Shown: positions 1 through 8,274, counted from the stretch's first letter. The stretch: DNA of 33,931 bases from Bacillota bacterium (GCA_029224465.1 JAQXUQ010000022.1:1-33931); one strand, 5' to 3'. Numbers and translations: made by a program. The notes: generated by a model from the letters alone, not told the origin.

Positions 1-1085
1 GCAAGTCCGATACCATTGCCGGACGAAACACCGGACGGATCATGCTGATAATACTTGTCAAAGACATGAGCCGCAGTCTCCTGATCCATCCCGATTCCGT
101 TATCAAAGATTTCAATGACAAGAGTGCCGTCCGGCTTGTCACAGCGCGCGCCGAGGGCGCCGCCACCCGTTTTCTCACAGCGCGCGCCGGCAGCAACGCC
201 CTCCGATTTGCCGCACCGCGCGCCGGCAGCAACGCCCTCCGATTTGCCGCACCGCGCGCCGACAACAACGCCCTCCGATTTGCCGCACCGCGCGCCGACA
301 ACACCGCCGTCCGGCGTAAACTTTATGGCGTTACCGATCAGGTTGATCCAGATCTGTTCCAGCTGTTCCTCATTCCCGTAGAAAGAGAAATCGAAATCTT
401 CGGGCAGATCCGGGGTCAGATGCTTCTGCTCCATTTCGCGACTCTGCGCGATGAAACACCTGCGGATCTGCTCGCCCATATTGAACCATGTCTGGTGCAC
501 CGGAATCTGGCAGGCCTCCGCCTTCGAGCGAATCAGCGCGTGCGACGCCATCCGCGAAAGCCTGCCGGACTGCTCCGCAATGACTTTCAGATACTCCATC
601 CGCTCTTTCGACTCGATCCCGCCTCCGGTCTCATACAGATAATCGGCGAAGCCTTTGACGGAGGTGAGGGGTGTTTTGAACTCATGCGCGAAGTCATTTG
701 TAAACTGCGTCATCTCGTCCTTTGTCCGCTGCAACTCTTCCACCATATGATTGAAGTCAGAATAGACCGCCGCATACTCGCCGGCGTTCGCTTCATCCAG
801 CCGCACCGAAAGATTTCCGCCGGCTACCTGCCCGAGCGCGTCTGTCAGAAGGTTCATCCGTCCTTGTATTTTCCGCAAAACAAACCGCAGCGAAACAAAC
901 ATCAGCACCGTCATCGGCACAACCATAAAAACCATGCTGAGCGCATTGGACCTATTCATCGGCAGGAACAGCACGGCCACCCCGCCGTACGCCATAACCG
1001 AGCCTACAACGACAATCAGCGTGAGCATCCCTGCCCACGCTGTATTTCTGATCGAAAGCTTTCTATTATTTTTAATCCGCTTCAT
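1..1085 (-). CDS. Sensor histidine kinase, C-terminus cut by window edge
   Basis: Membrane sensor kinase, partner of the response regulator just upstream. The start (ATG at 1085) lies inside the regulator's last codons, a 14-base overlap that implies coupling. Two hydrophobic segments fall in about residues 12-65, followed by a HAMP-like linker. The phospho-acceptor motif FAHEFKTPLTS puts the histidine at residue 134. The N box (NLIGNAIKFTP), G1 box (DNGIGMD), F-box-like FDKYYQ and G2 box (GNGIGLA) follow, and the window ends there. Very little lies between the membrane segments, so it may sense the membrane or a partner protein rather than a bulky ligand. The odd point is the stretch between the N and G1 boxes: five tandem 12-residue units, each with GARC, where a single short hairpin is normal. 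Family assignment is secure; activity with the insert is uncertain. Confidence 0.92.
   Translation of the reverse strand, partial: MKRIKNNRKLSIRNTAWAGMLTLIVVVGSVMAYGGVAVLFLPMNRSNALSMVFMVVPMTVLMFVSLRFVLRKIQGRMNLLTDALGQVAGGNLSVRLDEANAGEYAAVYSDFNHMVEELQRTKDEMTQFTNDFAHEFKTPLTSVKGFADYLYETGGGIESKERMEYLKVIAEQSGRLSRMASHALIRSKAEACQIPVHQTWFNMGEQIRRCFIAQSREMEQKHLTPDLPEDFDFSFYGNEEQLEQIWINLIGNAIKFTPDGGVVGARCGKSEGVVVGARCGKSEGVAAGARCGKSEGVAAGARCEKTGGGALGARCDKPDGTLVIEIFDNGIGMDQETAAHVFDKYYQHDPSGVSSGNGIGL
130..309. repeat. Five tandem 36-bp repeats inside the kinase ATP-binding domain
   Basis: Contiguous units start at 130, 166, 202, 238 and 274. The three right-hand units are nearly identical and the two left-hand ones more diverged. 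On the minus strand each encodes 12 residues containing GARC, most often followed by GKSE. They cover about residues 260-319 of the kinase, between the N box and G1 box. The period is a multiple of three, so changes in copy number would keep the reading frame. Confidence 0.95.
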
Positions 1086-1755
1086 CTTTTCGTATTTCCG
1101 CTTTGTAGCCGAGCCCCCGCACCGCGATCAGCTCAAAATCCTGACAACCCTCGAATTTGGCGCGAAGTCTGGAGATGTATGTTTTGATTGTGCTGTAGTC
1201 CGATTCACTGTCAAACCCCCAGATGTCATCCATCAGCTGCTGCCGCGTAAAAACAACGCCCGGATACGACAGCAATTTGAACAGCAGCTTGAACTCCGTC
1301 TCCGTCAGGTCTACCGGCTCTCCATTTAAAACTGCGCTATGCTTCTCTTCGGAGAGTTCCAGCCCGCCGGTCACGATTTTCTTCTCCGCAGAGATTCTCG
1401 CCCGCCGGAGCAGCGCCTCGATGTTCCATTCGAGCTCTTCGCAGTCAATCGGTTTTGTCAGATACTCGTCGATGCCGGAAGAAAAGCCTTTCTTCTTATG
1501 ATTAAACGTGTTCATCGCCGTGAGCATGATGACCGGCGTATTATCCTGCTGCCCGCGGATCGTTCGCACAAACGTAATTCCGTCCATGCGCGGCATACAG
1601 ATGTCAACAATCATCAGATCCGCATGCGCCGTATCCATGACCTGCAGCGCCGTCTCGCCGTCGCAGGCTTCGAGAATCCGGTATCTGTCTTTGAGTTTTG
1701 CTTTGACGAGAAGGCGCACCGCCGGATCGTCTTCTACAAGCAGAATTGTAACCAT
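1072..1755 (-). CDS. OmpR-family response regulator
   Basis: DNA-binding response regulator of 227 residues, normal length for the family. The receiver domain has acidic residues near E8-D10, phospho-acceptor D51 in VDICMPRMDG and conserved K101 (TKP). The C-terminal half is a winged helix with the typical ending of OmpR/PhoB proteins (TYISRLRAKFE, RGLGYKAE). It starts 3 bases after the epimerase stop codon and overlaps the downstream kinase start, so epimerase, regulator and kinase probably form one transcript. AGGG about 7 bases before the ATG is the likely ribosome site. The kinase downstream is the expected phosphate donor. Target genes cannot be read from the sequence. Confidence 0.95.
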   Translation of the reverse strand: MVTILLVEDDPAVRLLVKAKLKDRYRILEACDGETALQVMDTAHADLMIVDICMPRMDGITFVRTIRGQQDNTPVIMLTAMNTFNHKKKGFSSGIDEYLTKPIDCEELEWNIEALLRRARISAEKKIVTGGLELSEEKHSAVLNGEPVDLTETEFKLLFKLLSYPGVVFTRQQLMDDIWGFDSESDYSTIKTYISRLRAKFEGCQDFELIAVRGLGYKAEIRKDEAD

Positions 1756-1835
1756 TCCTTATCCCTGCTCATGTACCCGGCTGCCGACAGTCCCATACCG
1801 CTGCCGACGCCCGTTACCACGCATACCTGTGCCAT
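1734..1835 (-). pseudogene. Remnant N-terminus of a short-chain dehydrogenase
   Basis: A 33-codon open frame starts at ATG 1835 behind a good ribosome site (GGAAGG, about 8 bases upstream). It encodes MAQVCVVTGVGSGMGLSAAG, a textbook SDR beginning with the TGxxxGxG dinucleotide-binding motif. After roughly 25 codons it runs into the response-regulator start region and stops at 1734. It lies in a different frame across the 3' end of the epimerase gene. My reading is that an SDR gene once followed the epimerase and all but its first codons was deleted, bringing the regulator up to the scar. The match is by motif only and the fragment is short. Confidence 0.6.
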
Positions 1836-2844
1836 CGATTTTTCCTTCCTTTTTCAGCCACGCAACTTCATCGCGGATCGTCTCTTCATAGGATCTGGTG
1901 CTGTATCCGAGCTCCCGTTTTGCCTTTGAAGAGTCAAACGAATTATTCCTCGCAAGGTTATAGACCGAGAAACGGGTCATCAGGGGCTTGGTTCCTTTGG
2001 CTTTTGCCTGTTTTTCCATGATCAAGCCCATCATGTCCGCCGCCATGAGAGGAAGGAACACCCGGACCGGTCTGGTCCCCGCTTCCTCACTGATCATCCG
2101 GCTGAATTTTCGAAAGCTTACTTCCTCATTGCCGAGGATATAGCACTCTCCGCTGCGGCCTTTGTCCGCGGCGCAGATCACACCGTCCGCAAGGTCCCGG
2201 ACATCGCAGAGATTGAAAGAGCCGTCGATTCCTGCCGGCATGTCGCCTTTGATGATTTTGATCAGGGTGCCTGTCACCTCTCCGACCGCGAAATCACCGG
2301 GTCCCAAAATGCCGCTCGGATGAACCACGCAGGCGTTCAGATCATTTTCCCGCACCGCATCCAGTACTGCCTGTGTCGCGAGCGCTTTCGACTGACTGTA
2401 GCAGCCGACGACCTTGTCCGCGTCAAAACAGTCCACCTCGCGGATCTTCTGCCCCTTGGGCAGCTCGGGGATCGCGCCAGTACTCGAACAGTAAACGAGC
2501 TTCTGACATTCCTTGTGGGAAAGACAGAGGCCGATGATGTTTTTCGTGCCGCCGACGTTCACGTCCATGACCTTCTGACTGAAATCCGGATTGACCGTCA
2601 CAATGCTCGCAATGTGCAGAACAATCGTCTTCGTTCCTTCCGGCACGGTAAAAAACCGTTCCAGCGACTCCTTGTCCGTCAGATCGCCGGTCACGGTTTC
2701 CGCTTCGTCCGGCACAAAGCGGATGGCTTTGTCTCCGGGCAGGACAAATGCCCTGACCTTTTCGCCCCTTTGAATCAGCTGCCTGCAGACTTCTCCGCCG
2801 AGGAAGCCTGCGGCTCCGGTTACAAGATACTTTGTATCGCTCAT
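1759..2844 (-). CDS. NAD(P)-dependent epimerase/dehydratase family oxidoreductase
   Basis: Extended short-chain dehydrogenase of about 361 residues with an N-terminal Rossmann fold (YLVTGAAGFLGGEV) and the catalytic YSQSK (YxxxK) pair. HPSGILGPGDF resembles the substrate-side loop of dihydroflavonol-reductase-like and UDP-sugar epimerase-like members. ATG 2844 is preferred: GGAGGG lies about 6 bases upstream, and a second in-frame ATG sits directly before it at 2847. The last ~22 residues, after KKEGKID, are arginine- and glycine-rich and unlike the family. They are read from sequence that in another frame encodes an SDR remnant, so the tail may be ancestral overlap or a product of the deletion. 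It precedes a two-component pair in the same direction. Substrate unknown. Confidence 0.88.
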   Translation of the reverse strand: MSDTKYLVTGAAGFLGGEVCRQLIQRGEKVRAFVLPGDKAIRFVPDEAETVTGDLTDKESLERFFTVPEGTKTIVLHIASIVTVNPDFSQKVMDVNVGGTKNIIGLCLSHKECQKLVYCSSTGAIPELPKGQKIREVDCFDADKVVGCYSQSKALATQAVLDAVRENDLNACVVHPSGILGPGDFAVGEVTGTLIKIIKGDMPAGIDGSFNLCDVRDLADGVICAADKGRSGECYILGNEEVSFRKFSRMISEEAGTRPVRVFLPLMAADMMGLIMEKQAKAKGTKPLMTRFSVYNLARNNSFDSSKAKRELGYSTRSYEETIRDEVAWLKKEGKIDGTGMRGNGRRQRYGTVGSRVHEQG

Positions 2845-2948
2845 CATGATCCCTCCGTATTTCTGCCGCGCGCCGCGGCCTCTGTCCATCGTCCTGAGAC
2901 TCGCGCAGACCCGCGCGGCTCTCTTTACGGTTCAGAGCATACAAAGGA

Positions 2949-2967
2949 ATGGTAAACGTATGGTAAA
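2949..2967. repeat. Direct repeat ATGGTAAA x2 before the epimerase gene
   Basis: Two copies of ATGGTAAA (2949-2956 and 2960-2967) are spaced 11 bases apart in the gap between the GH43-like gene end and the epimerase start. The position and one-turn spacing would suit a regulator site, but no clear promoter could be matched to it, so function is a guess. Confidence 0.3.
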
Positions 2968-2969
2968 AT

Positions 2970-4393
2970 TTACGGCACCCACCGGTCCGTCCATTCGATA
3001 ACCGGCGTTGTTCCTTCAAAGCGCACCGGCAGCCAGACATAATCCGCCACGGACGTATCCGCACTCTCCAGGCTTGGCGCTTCCATAACAATTCTTCGCT
3101 CTTCCTCCGTACAGCGATAGCGATCCGGCGCACTGTGCGAAGCGATGACCCTGCGGAAAAGCTCCTCTTTCTCCCGGTCCATCGGGTAGTCCGGCACCCA
3201 CCGGTCGGACAGCGCCATATACTGCTCTTTCTCGCCGGGCAGCCGGTAAATCTGCGTAAACTGACTGTTAACGAAGAAAGCGAGGCGTCCGACGGATACG
3301 GATCTCCTATCGGCTCAAACGGGTCTGTCCAGCTCCCGGCCGCCGCGCAGTCGCTCTGGTTCGGAATGTAACCTGTCATCCCCGAGGAAAACAAATACTT
3401 CTTCCCGTCACGCTCTGCCATCGCGATGCCTTCCCGCACAAACGGCGGAAAAAGGCCCGTATAGGACATCGCAAGAAGCTTTTCGGCAGACATCCCGTCC
3501 TCCGAAATCCCGATTGTCGCAACGCCCTCATGACCGGCGACCATGTACAGGTAATGTTTTCCCGTCTCTTGATCGGTCACGATGTCGAAGTCGCCGACCT
3601 CTTTGCCCAGCGGCCGGTAATTCTCTTTTTGCAGCTCATAAGGTCCGGTCAGAGCGTCCGCCGTCAATACGGCAAAACAGGCGTCATTCCCCGAAAGCTT
3701 CAGCCACGCAACGTATTTGCCTGTCGACTCGTTTTTAAAAATGTGCGGCCTGTCCACCCGCTTGTCCGGGAACAGGCAGGAATCCGGATTGTCCGTTACC
3801 GGTGGAATGATGAGCCCCAGATCTTCAAAATTCATCAGATCCTCCGAGCGGTAGCATCGGATACCGAAGGTCCAGATCGTGCTGCTTTTTCCGCCGTCGG
3901 TGTGCTCCTTGTTCTCTCCGTACCAGTAATACACGCCGTCCTCATGGTATATCGCGCCGCCGTGCGCCTGAATCCGGTTCCCTGCCGTATCAAGGAACGG
4001 TTTGCCGGGTTCGATTGCGCTCTGGTGATGTTTTGCCGGAGTCTGCGGCTTTCGCCCGACATTTTCCCATGCGTAAAGGCTCCGTCCCGCGGCCTTTGCG
4101 CGCGCCTTATCCTGCTCCAGGATCCGACTGTACCGCAGAATCTTTGTCTTCTCCGCCGCAGTGTATCCGCCGGCCGATCTGCCAAGCTCCTGCAGTGCTT
4201 TATCCAGCGCGTCCAGCGCCTGCTGCGGAATCAGACCTCCGGTATACTGCGCGAGCTTTCGAAGCGAGAGGCTGCGAGCCTGCGGATTCTGTCCGAGCTT
4301 GACCCGCAGTCCCGGAAGAAAACGGTCAACGACAGCGGCGCAGTCCGCGTCGCTGTCAATTTCATTTAATGTAAGATCAAGTCCGTACTTCAT
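2970..4393 (-). pseudogene. GH43-like glycoside hydrolase, frameshifted
   Basis: Beta-propeller glycosidase of the GH43 type (IQAHGGAIYHEDGVYYWYGE, DRPHIF, REGIAMAERDGKKYLFSSG). It resembles members related to exo-galactanases, although the exact subfamily is uncertain. The frame from ATG 4393 is good to about 3280. Family-like sequence then continues in another frame (FVNSQFTQIYRLPG, YMALSDRWVPDYP, DYVWLPVRF) to the stop at 2970. A single missing base near 3274-3282 would explain the shift; the first frame otherwise reads on as low-complexity arginine/serine-rich nonsense to 2423. It is either a true frameshift or a sequencing error. About 110 helical residues precede the propeller and resemble the C-terminus of the upstream GH2. 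Its ATG overlaps the GH2 stop by four bases, implying translational coupling. Confidence 0.82.
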
Positions 4394-6666
4394 TTTGCGC
4401 TGTCCTTATTCTTCGGCACTTTCTGCAGCGTTTCATTGATGTTCTGGATCATTTCCTTCGAAATGACGTTGCTCCCGGCTTTCAGTAAAAGGCTTTCCAA
4501 CTTCATGCCGGCCAGCATCTGCTGCAGCGCTTTGTTGCCCTGCGTGCTCTTTGCGACATCGCCGCGGCTACCCCTCGCTTTCTGCATGATCTGTCCGACA
4601 ACCGCGCCGGCCGCCGGATTCCGCATGAGCGTTCCCAGCGTGTCGTGCACCGAGTAATAGTCCGGGTTTACGGTGATCTTGTCAAACCAGTTAACAACCT
4701 CTCCAACCGAGCCGAACTGATACGAAACATCCGCCTGATCCACATGGCGGATCCGTATTTCATCGCTGACTGTCTTCGCGCCTTCTCCTGCTTCCGCACG
4801 AAGATGCATCTCACCCGCGAGCGGAACTTCGAACAGGTAAACACCTTTCTGGCTGCATTCTGTGTTGTTTTGCCGCGCCAGAACAACATCTCCGTTAAAA
4901 AGCGTTACGCAGGAAAGATTTGTGTAAACGCGTACCAGCGTACTGTCTCCGGTGCGGTTTATAAAACGTCTGCCGCAAATATGAACGAACGGCTCACTGC
5001 TCCAGAGCGCCTTGTACAGATAGAACGCGTCCTTTCTCGTCCTGTGATCAAACTCCACAAGACCTTTCTGGTTCTGCCCGTGCTTACCGCCTTCATCTCT
5101 GCCGTCCGCGGCAAAATCGAAGAGGTTCCACACAAAAGTCGCCCACAGATACGGCCGCTCTTCGATCATCTTCGCGATGTGCTCATGATACACGCACTGA
5201 TATTCCTCGCTGTAGTCGCCCTGCACCGGATGTTCCGAATGGAAGCGGATATTCGCGTCCGCGCCGTACTCGGTAAAGCCCATGACACGGTCCGGAAACA
5301 TCTTATGGTATTCATCGAAGAAGCTGTCGTTCTGTTCCAGTTCGCCCAGATACCAGCCAAAATACAGATTGTAACCCGCGATGTCAGCCACCGGAATCAG
5401 CGGACTGTCTTTCTCCAGCATGAACGCGTGCGCCATGGCGGTCGGTCTTGTGCCATCGAGGCTGTGGCAGAGCTCGTTCAGCGCTCTGTGATTCTCCATG
5501 AGTTCTTCGGTAACCTCACTGCTGGCAGTGATTTCATTGGAAAGTCCCCAGCAGATGATCGAAGGATGATTATACGACTGCGTGATCAGCTCCCGCATCT
5601 GGCTGATCGTATTCTGCCTGCCTTCCGGCATAAATTTCGTGATGAACGGAATCTCTGCCCAGACAAGGATGCCGTTTTCGTCGCAGAGGTCGTAGAATTC
5701 CTGTGCGTGCTGATAGTGTGCGAGCCGCAGCGCGTTGGCGCCGATGTCTTTCACGACTTCCATATCTTCCTGCATCATGGCGGGCGTCAGCGCGTTTCCG
5801 GCGCCCAGTCTGTCCTGATGGCGGGATACGCCGCGCAGAGGATAAGATCTGCCGTTTAAGAAGAACCCTTTCGACGGATCGATCCGGAAACTCCGGACGC
5901 CGAACCTTGCGCTGACCTGATCCAGCTCTTTGCCGTCCGCCACAAGAACCGCCTGTGCCGTATACAGATACGGATCAAAAACACCGTCCCACAGATGTAC
6001 GTTCTCCACATGAAAAACAACCTTTGCGGTTCCGTCTGTGGCAGGAACCGTCTGCTCCTGTCCGCACGCGCAGATCTTTACCTGCGCCCCGTCCGCAGAT
6101 CCCTCGACTTTTGTTTCCACGAGAATGTCCGCGCAGTGCTTTGCAAGGTCCGCCTTCGGTGTGATCCGGATCCCCGGTGTTCCGTCTTCGCGCAGAGCGA
6201 AGTGCGCGGAAGGCACCGTGATCAGAACAACATCCCGGTAAATGCCTCCATAAAACGTAAAGTCTGCCTTCTGCGGGTAGACTTCTTCATTCTCGGAATT
6301 GTCCACAAGAATACAGAGAAGATTTTTCTCCCCTTCCGGGCGGAGCGCTCCATTTAAAAGGACACGGAACGTGCTGTAACCGCCCCGGTGCTTCGCTAGC
6401 CGCTTCCCGTTCAGGTAAACTTCCGCGCTCATGGCCGCGCCGCGAAATTCCAGATACACTTCCTTTTCACTGCTCCCTTTCGGCGTCACAAGGGTCCGCA
6501 CGTAAGCCGCCGTGCCGCGGTAGTAATCGTTGCCGCCGTCCTGTCCGTCTGCCGCGTTGTATGTGTGCGGCAGCGTGACAGACTCCCAGTCTTCCGGAAA
6601 AACAGCGGGCACCGACGCTGTTTTGTCAAATTTCCAGTTATCGTTTATGATCTGTGTCGTTCTCAA
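4390..6666 (-). CDS. GH2 family glycoside hydrolase (beta-galactosidase-like)
   Basis: Retaining glycosidase of 758 residues, probably cytoplasmic as no signal peptide is seen. Order: an N-terminal jelly-roll sugar-binding domain (WESVTLPHTYN, AEVYLNGKRL), an immunoglobulin-like domain, then the TIM barrel. The acid/base is E378 in WGLSNEI and the nucleophile E466 in GFTEYGAD. NLFDFAADGRDEGG and NQKGLVEFDHRTRKDAF are typical of beta-galactosidase-like GH2 proteins from gut bacteria; beta-glucuronidase activity cannot be excluded. About 100 helix-rich residues at the C-terminus form an extra module. The start codon is TTG at 6666, chosen because AAAGGAG stands 7 bases before it. It lies between a GPH symporter upstream and the GH43-like gene downstream, indicating uptake followed by hydrolysis of a short glycoside. 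Confidence 0.92.
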   Translation of the reverse strand: MRTTQIINDNWKFDKTASVPAVFPEDWESVTLPHTYNAADGQDGGNDYYRGTAAYVRTLVTPKGSSEKEVYLEFRGAAMSAEVYLNGKRLAKHRGGYSTFRVLLNGALRPEGEKNLLCILVDNSENEEVYPQKADFTFYGGIYRDVVLITVPSAHFALREDGTPGIRITPKADLAKHCADILVETKVEGSADGAQVKICACGQEQTVPATDGTAKVVFHVENVHLWDGVFDPYLYTAQAVLVADGKELDQVSARFGVRSFRIDPSKGFFLNGRSYPLRGVSRHQDRLGAGNALTPAMMQEDMEVVKDIGANALRLAHYQHAQEFYDLCDENGILVWAEIPFITKFMPEGRQNTISQMRELITQSYNHPSIICWGLSNEITASSEVTEELMENHRALNELCHSLDGTRPTAMAHAFMLEKDSPLIPVADIAGYNLYFGWYLGELEQNDSFFDEYHKMFPDRVMGFTEYGADANIRFHSEHPVQGDYSEEYQCVYHEHIAKMIEERPYLWATFVWNLFDFAADGRDEGGKHGQNQKGLVEFDHRTRKDAFYLYKALWSSEPFVHICGRRFINRTGDSTLVRVYTNLSCVTLFNGDVVLARQNNTECSQKGVYLFEVPLAGEMHLRAEAGEGAKTVSDEIRIRHVDQADVSYQFGSVGEVVNWFDKITVNPDYYSVHDTLGTLMRNPAAGAVVGQIMQKARGSRGDVAKSTQGNKALQQMLAGMKLESLLLKAGSNVISKEMIQNINETLQKVPKNKDSAK

Positions 6667-6682
6667 GTTTTCGCTCCTTTGG

Positions 6683-8026
6683 TTATTGTTTGCCGTTTTC
6701 TTTCAGCTTCTTTCCAAGGCCGTCAAAATGCTTTGCCGCGAGAATTACCACGAACAGCGCAGCCGCGGGAACAATACTGTAGAGAATCCGGATCATCAGC
6801 ATCGCGCTGTCCGGCTGTGTCACAACTTCTCCGGATTTTGTCGCGATGAAGCCGGAGACCTGCAGCAGCAGACCCATCAGTCCCGCGCCGAGCGCGTTCA
6901 TGAACTTGATCATGAAGTTCATGACTGCCGCGGAAGTCGAGTCCATTCTCGGCAGGCCCAGCATCTCATTGTACGAAGAGCATTCCATGAGCATCGGCGC
7001 CTGCAGATACGCGCCGGGCAGGCTCGCGATTCCGGTTACAATAAAAGCCACCATCAGCATCGCCATACTGCTGCCCGCGAAGAAATTGACGATGTATCCC
7101 GCGATGCCGGCAGCGCTGCAGAGGATGACGACTCTGCCGACGCTCATCTTCCTGATCATCTTCGGAAAAGCGAACATAAAAACAAGCATCAGGATGGTCA
7201 TGGCCTGCAGCTTGCTGTACTGGCCGATATCGCCGACAATAAACTTGAAATAATACTGTGCAGAACCGAGTCCCATAATGAACTGGACAGAACCTGCGAC
7301 AATGCCGACATCCCATACATACGGATTCTTTTTCAGCATCGTGAAAATCTGTCTGACCGTCGTCTTTTCCTGCGCCTTCTGCTGACCGGGTATGTAGACT
7401 TCCTTGACAAACAGGAAGCGGAGCATGCCGAGAATCAGAAGCGGCACCGCGTAAAGAAGTACGAGCCGGCTCCAGCCTTCCGGCGTGACCGCGATCTTTT
7501 TAATCAGAATCGGGAACGAGATCGAAACGACGGATGCACCCAGTGTGCTGACAATACCGCCGAACGAAGAAACCTTGATGATGGTCTCACGGTCCTTGAA
7601 CGCCCGGACAATATAAGGCTGCTGGCAGCCGTACAGAAGTGTCGCGAAGATCGAATAAGTCAGAGTATACATGCAGAACAGCCAGACGCACTTGACCGTC
7701 AGGGACAGAGACGGCGGGCAGGAAAACAGTGCCACCGTGCTGATCCAGGCGCCGATCACCGCGAATTCATACGGTCTTGCCTTGCCAAAACGGGTGTTGG
7801 TGTTATCAATAATGTACCCCGCAAAAAGATCTGTGACCGCGTCGAAAATCTTGCTGGCCATCATCAAAGATCCGATGATGCCGACCGGGATTCCCAGTTC
7901 CGTGCTGGCGTACAGACTCAGGTACCCCAGAATAATGACCATGCAGCCGAGTGAAATGTCTCTTGTCTTCCAAGCGAAGAATCTTCCGAGCGGAAATTTT
8001 TCTTTAACTGTGCTGTCCGATTTCAT
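6683..8026 (-). CDS. GPH-family sugar:cation symporter (MFS)
   Basis: Integral membrane protein of about 447 residues with some twelve hydrophobic segments, typical of the glycoside-pentoside-hexuronide (MelB-like) group. Diagnostic features are the early TDLFAGYIIDNTNTRFGKARPY loop (DxxxG...D...G+.RP) and a long central loop. It would import a glycoside with sodium or protons. ATG 8026 is chosen because GGGAGG lies 4 bases upstream; the open frame extends further (to 8128) but that part is not family-like. The stop is 16 bases before the GH2 start, so the two are co-transcribed. It is the first gene of the operon, divergent from an AraC regulator, which is the expected controller. Substrate inferred from neighbours: a galactoside, xyloside or similar. 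Confidence 0.9.
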   Translation of the reverse strand: MKSDSTVKEKFPLGRFFAWKTRDISLGCMVIILGYLSLYASTELGIPVGIIGSLMMASKIFDAVTDLFAGYIIDNTNTRFGKARPYEFAVIGAWISTVALFSCPPSLSLTVKCVWLFCMYTLTYSIFATLLYGCQQPYIVRAFKDRETIIKVSSFGGIVSTLGASVVSISFPILIKKIAVTPEGWSRLVLLYAVPLLILGMLRFLFVKEVYIPGQQKAQEKTTVRQIFTMLKKNPYVWDVGIVAGSVQFIMGLGSAQYYFKFIVGDIGQYSKLQAMTILMLVFMFAFPKMIRKMSVGRVVILCSAAGIAGYIVNFFAGSSMAMLMVAFIVTGIASLPGAYLQAPMLMECSSYNEMLGLPRMDSTSAAVMNFMIKFMNALGAGLMGLLLQVSGFIATKSGEVVTQPDSAMLMIRILYSIVPAAALFVVILAAKHFDGLGKKLKENGKQ

Positions 8027-8027
8027 A

Positions 8028-8051
8028 TGTCCTCCCTCATATCCTCCCTCA
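8028..8051 (-). repeat. Duplicated ribosome-binding site before the symporter
   Basis: On the minus strand TGAGGGAGGATA is followed directly by TGAGGGAGGACA, a 12-base tandem duplication of the ribosome site. The proximal copy serves ATG 8026. The distal copy stands 2 bases before a five-codon frame (ATG 8040, encoding MREDI) whose TGA overlaps the symporter ATG. Whether that frame is translated is unclear because the spacing is short. Confidence 0.5.
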
Positions 8052-8184
8052 ACAAATGCCTTGCAGTTTCCTGCCGCGCGGTTTTCCGCGCAGTCTCCCT
8101 GCAAACGGAATACGGAATATGAAGTCATGATAGCGGTCTGCGGAATTAAATACCTGCACGATTTACATATATTTATTCACAATA

Positions 8185-8213
8185 TTGTTTCTGTTTCAAA
8201 ATTGCTGTATATT
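8185..8213 (+). promoter_or_regulatory. Promoter for the AraC regulator at 8382
   Basis: TTGTTT (8185-8190) and TATATT (8208-8213) are separated by exactly 17 bases in an AT-rich island. The perfect palindrome ACAATATTGT (8179-8188) overlaps the -35, and a CAATATAC half site occurs on the other strand near the -10. A minus-strand promoter for the symporter operon probably lies in the same island (TTGAAA followed by an AT-rich -10), so the palindrome could be a shared operator. Confidence 0.5.
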
Positions 8214-8274
8214 GTGCTTATAAATATGAATATCAGAAATGTGGTTTCGAGGCAGCGCCGCCGGAGGCCACGTG

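Noticed and set aside
130-309. CRISPR-like array of 36-base repeats
   Set aside because: The repeat length fits, but the units are contiguous with no spacers and lie in frame within an intact kinase gene.
42-1187. Plus-strand 381-codon frame
   Set aside because: It is antisense to the sensor kinase and response regulator, which have clear motifs; the repetitive protein it encodes is a shadow of the 36-bp repeats.
2423-3275. C-terminal extension of the GH43-like protein beyond the frameshift in the original frame
   Set aside because: Arginine-, serine- and proline-rich nonsense that overlaps the epimerase gene; the real family sequence continues in another frame to 2970.
6530-7954. Plus-strand 474-codon frame
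   Set aside because: Antisense to the GPH symporter, with histidine/arginine-rich composition typical of a reverse-frame shadow.
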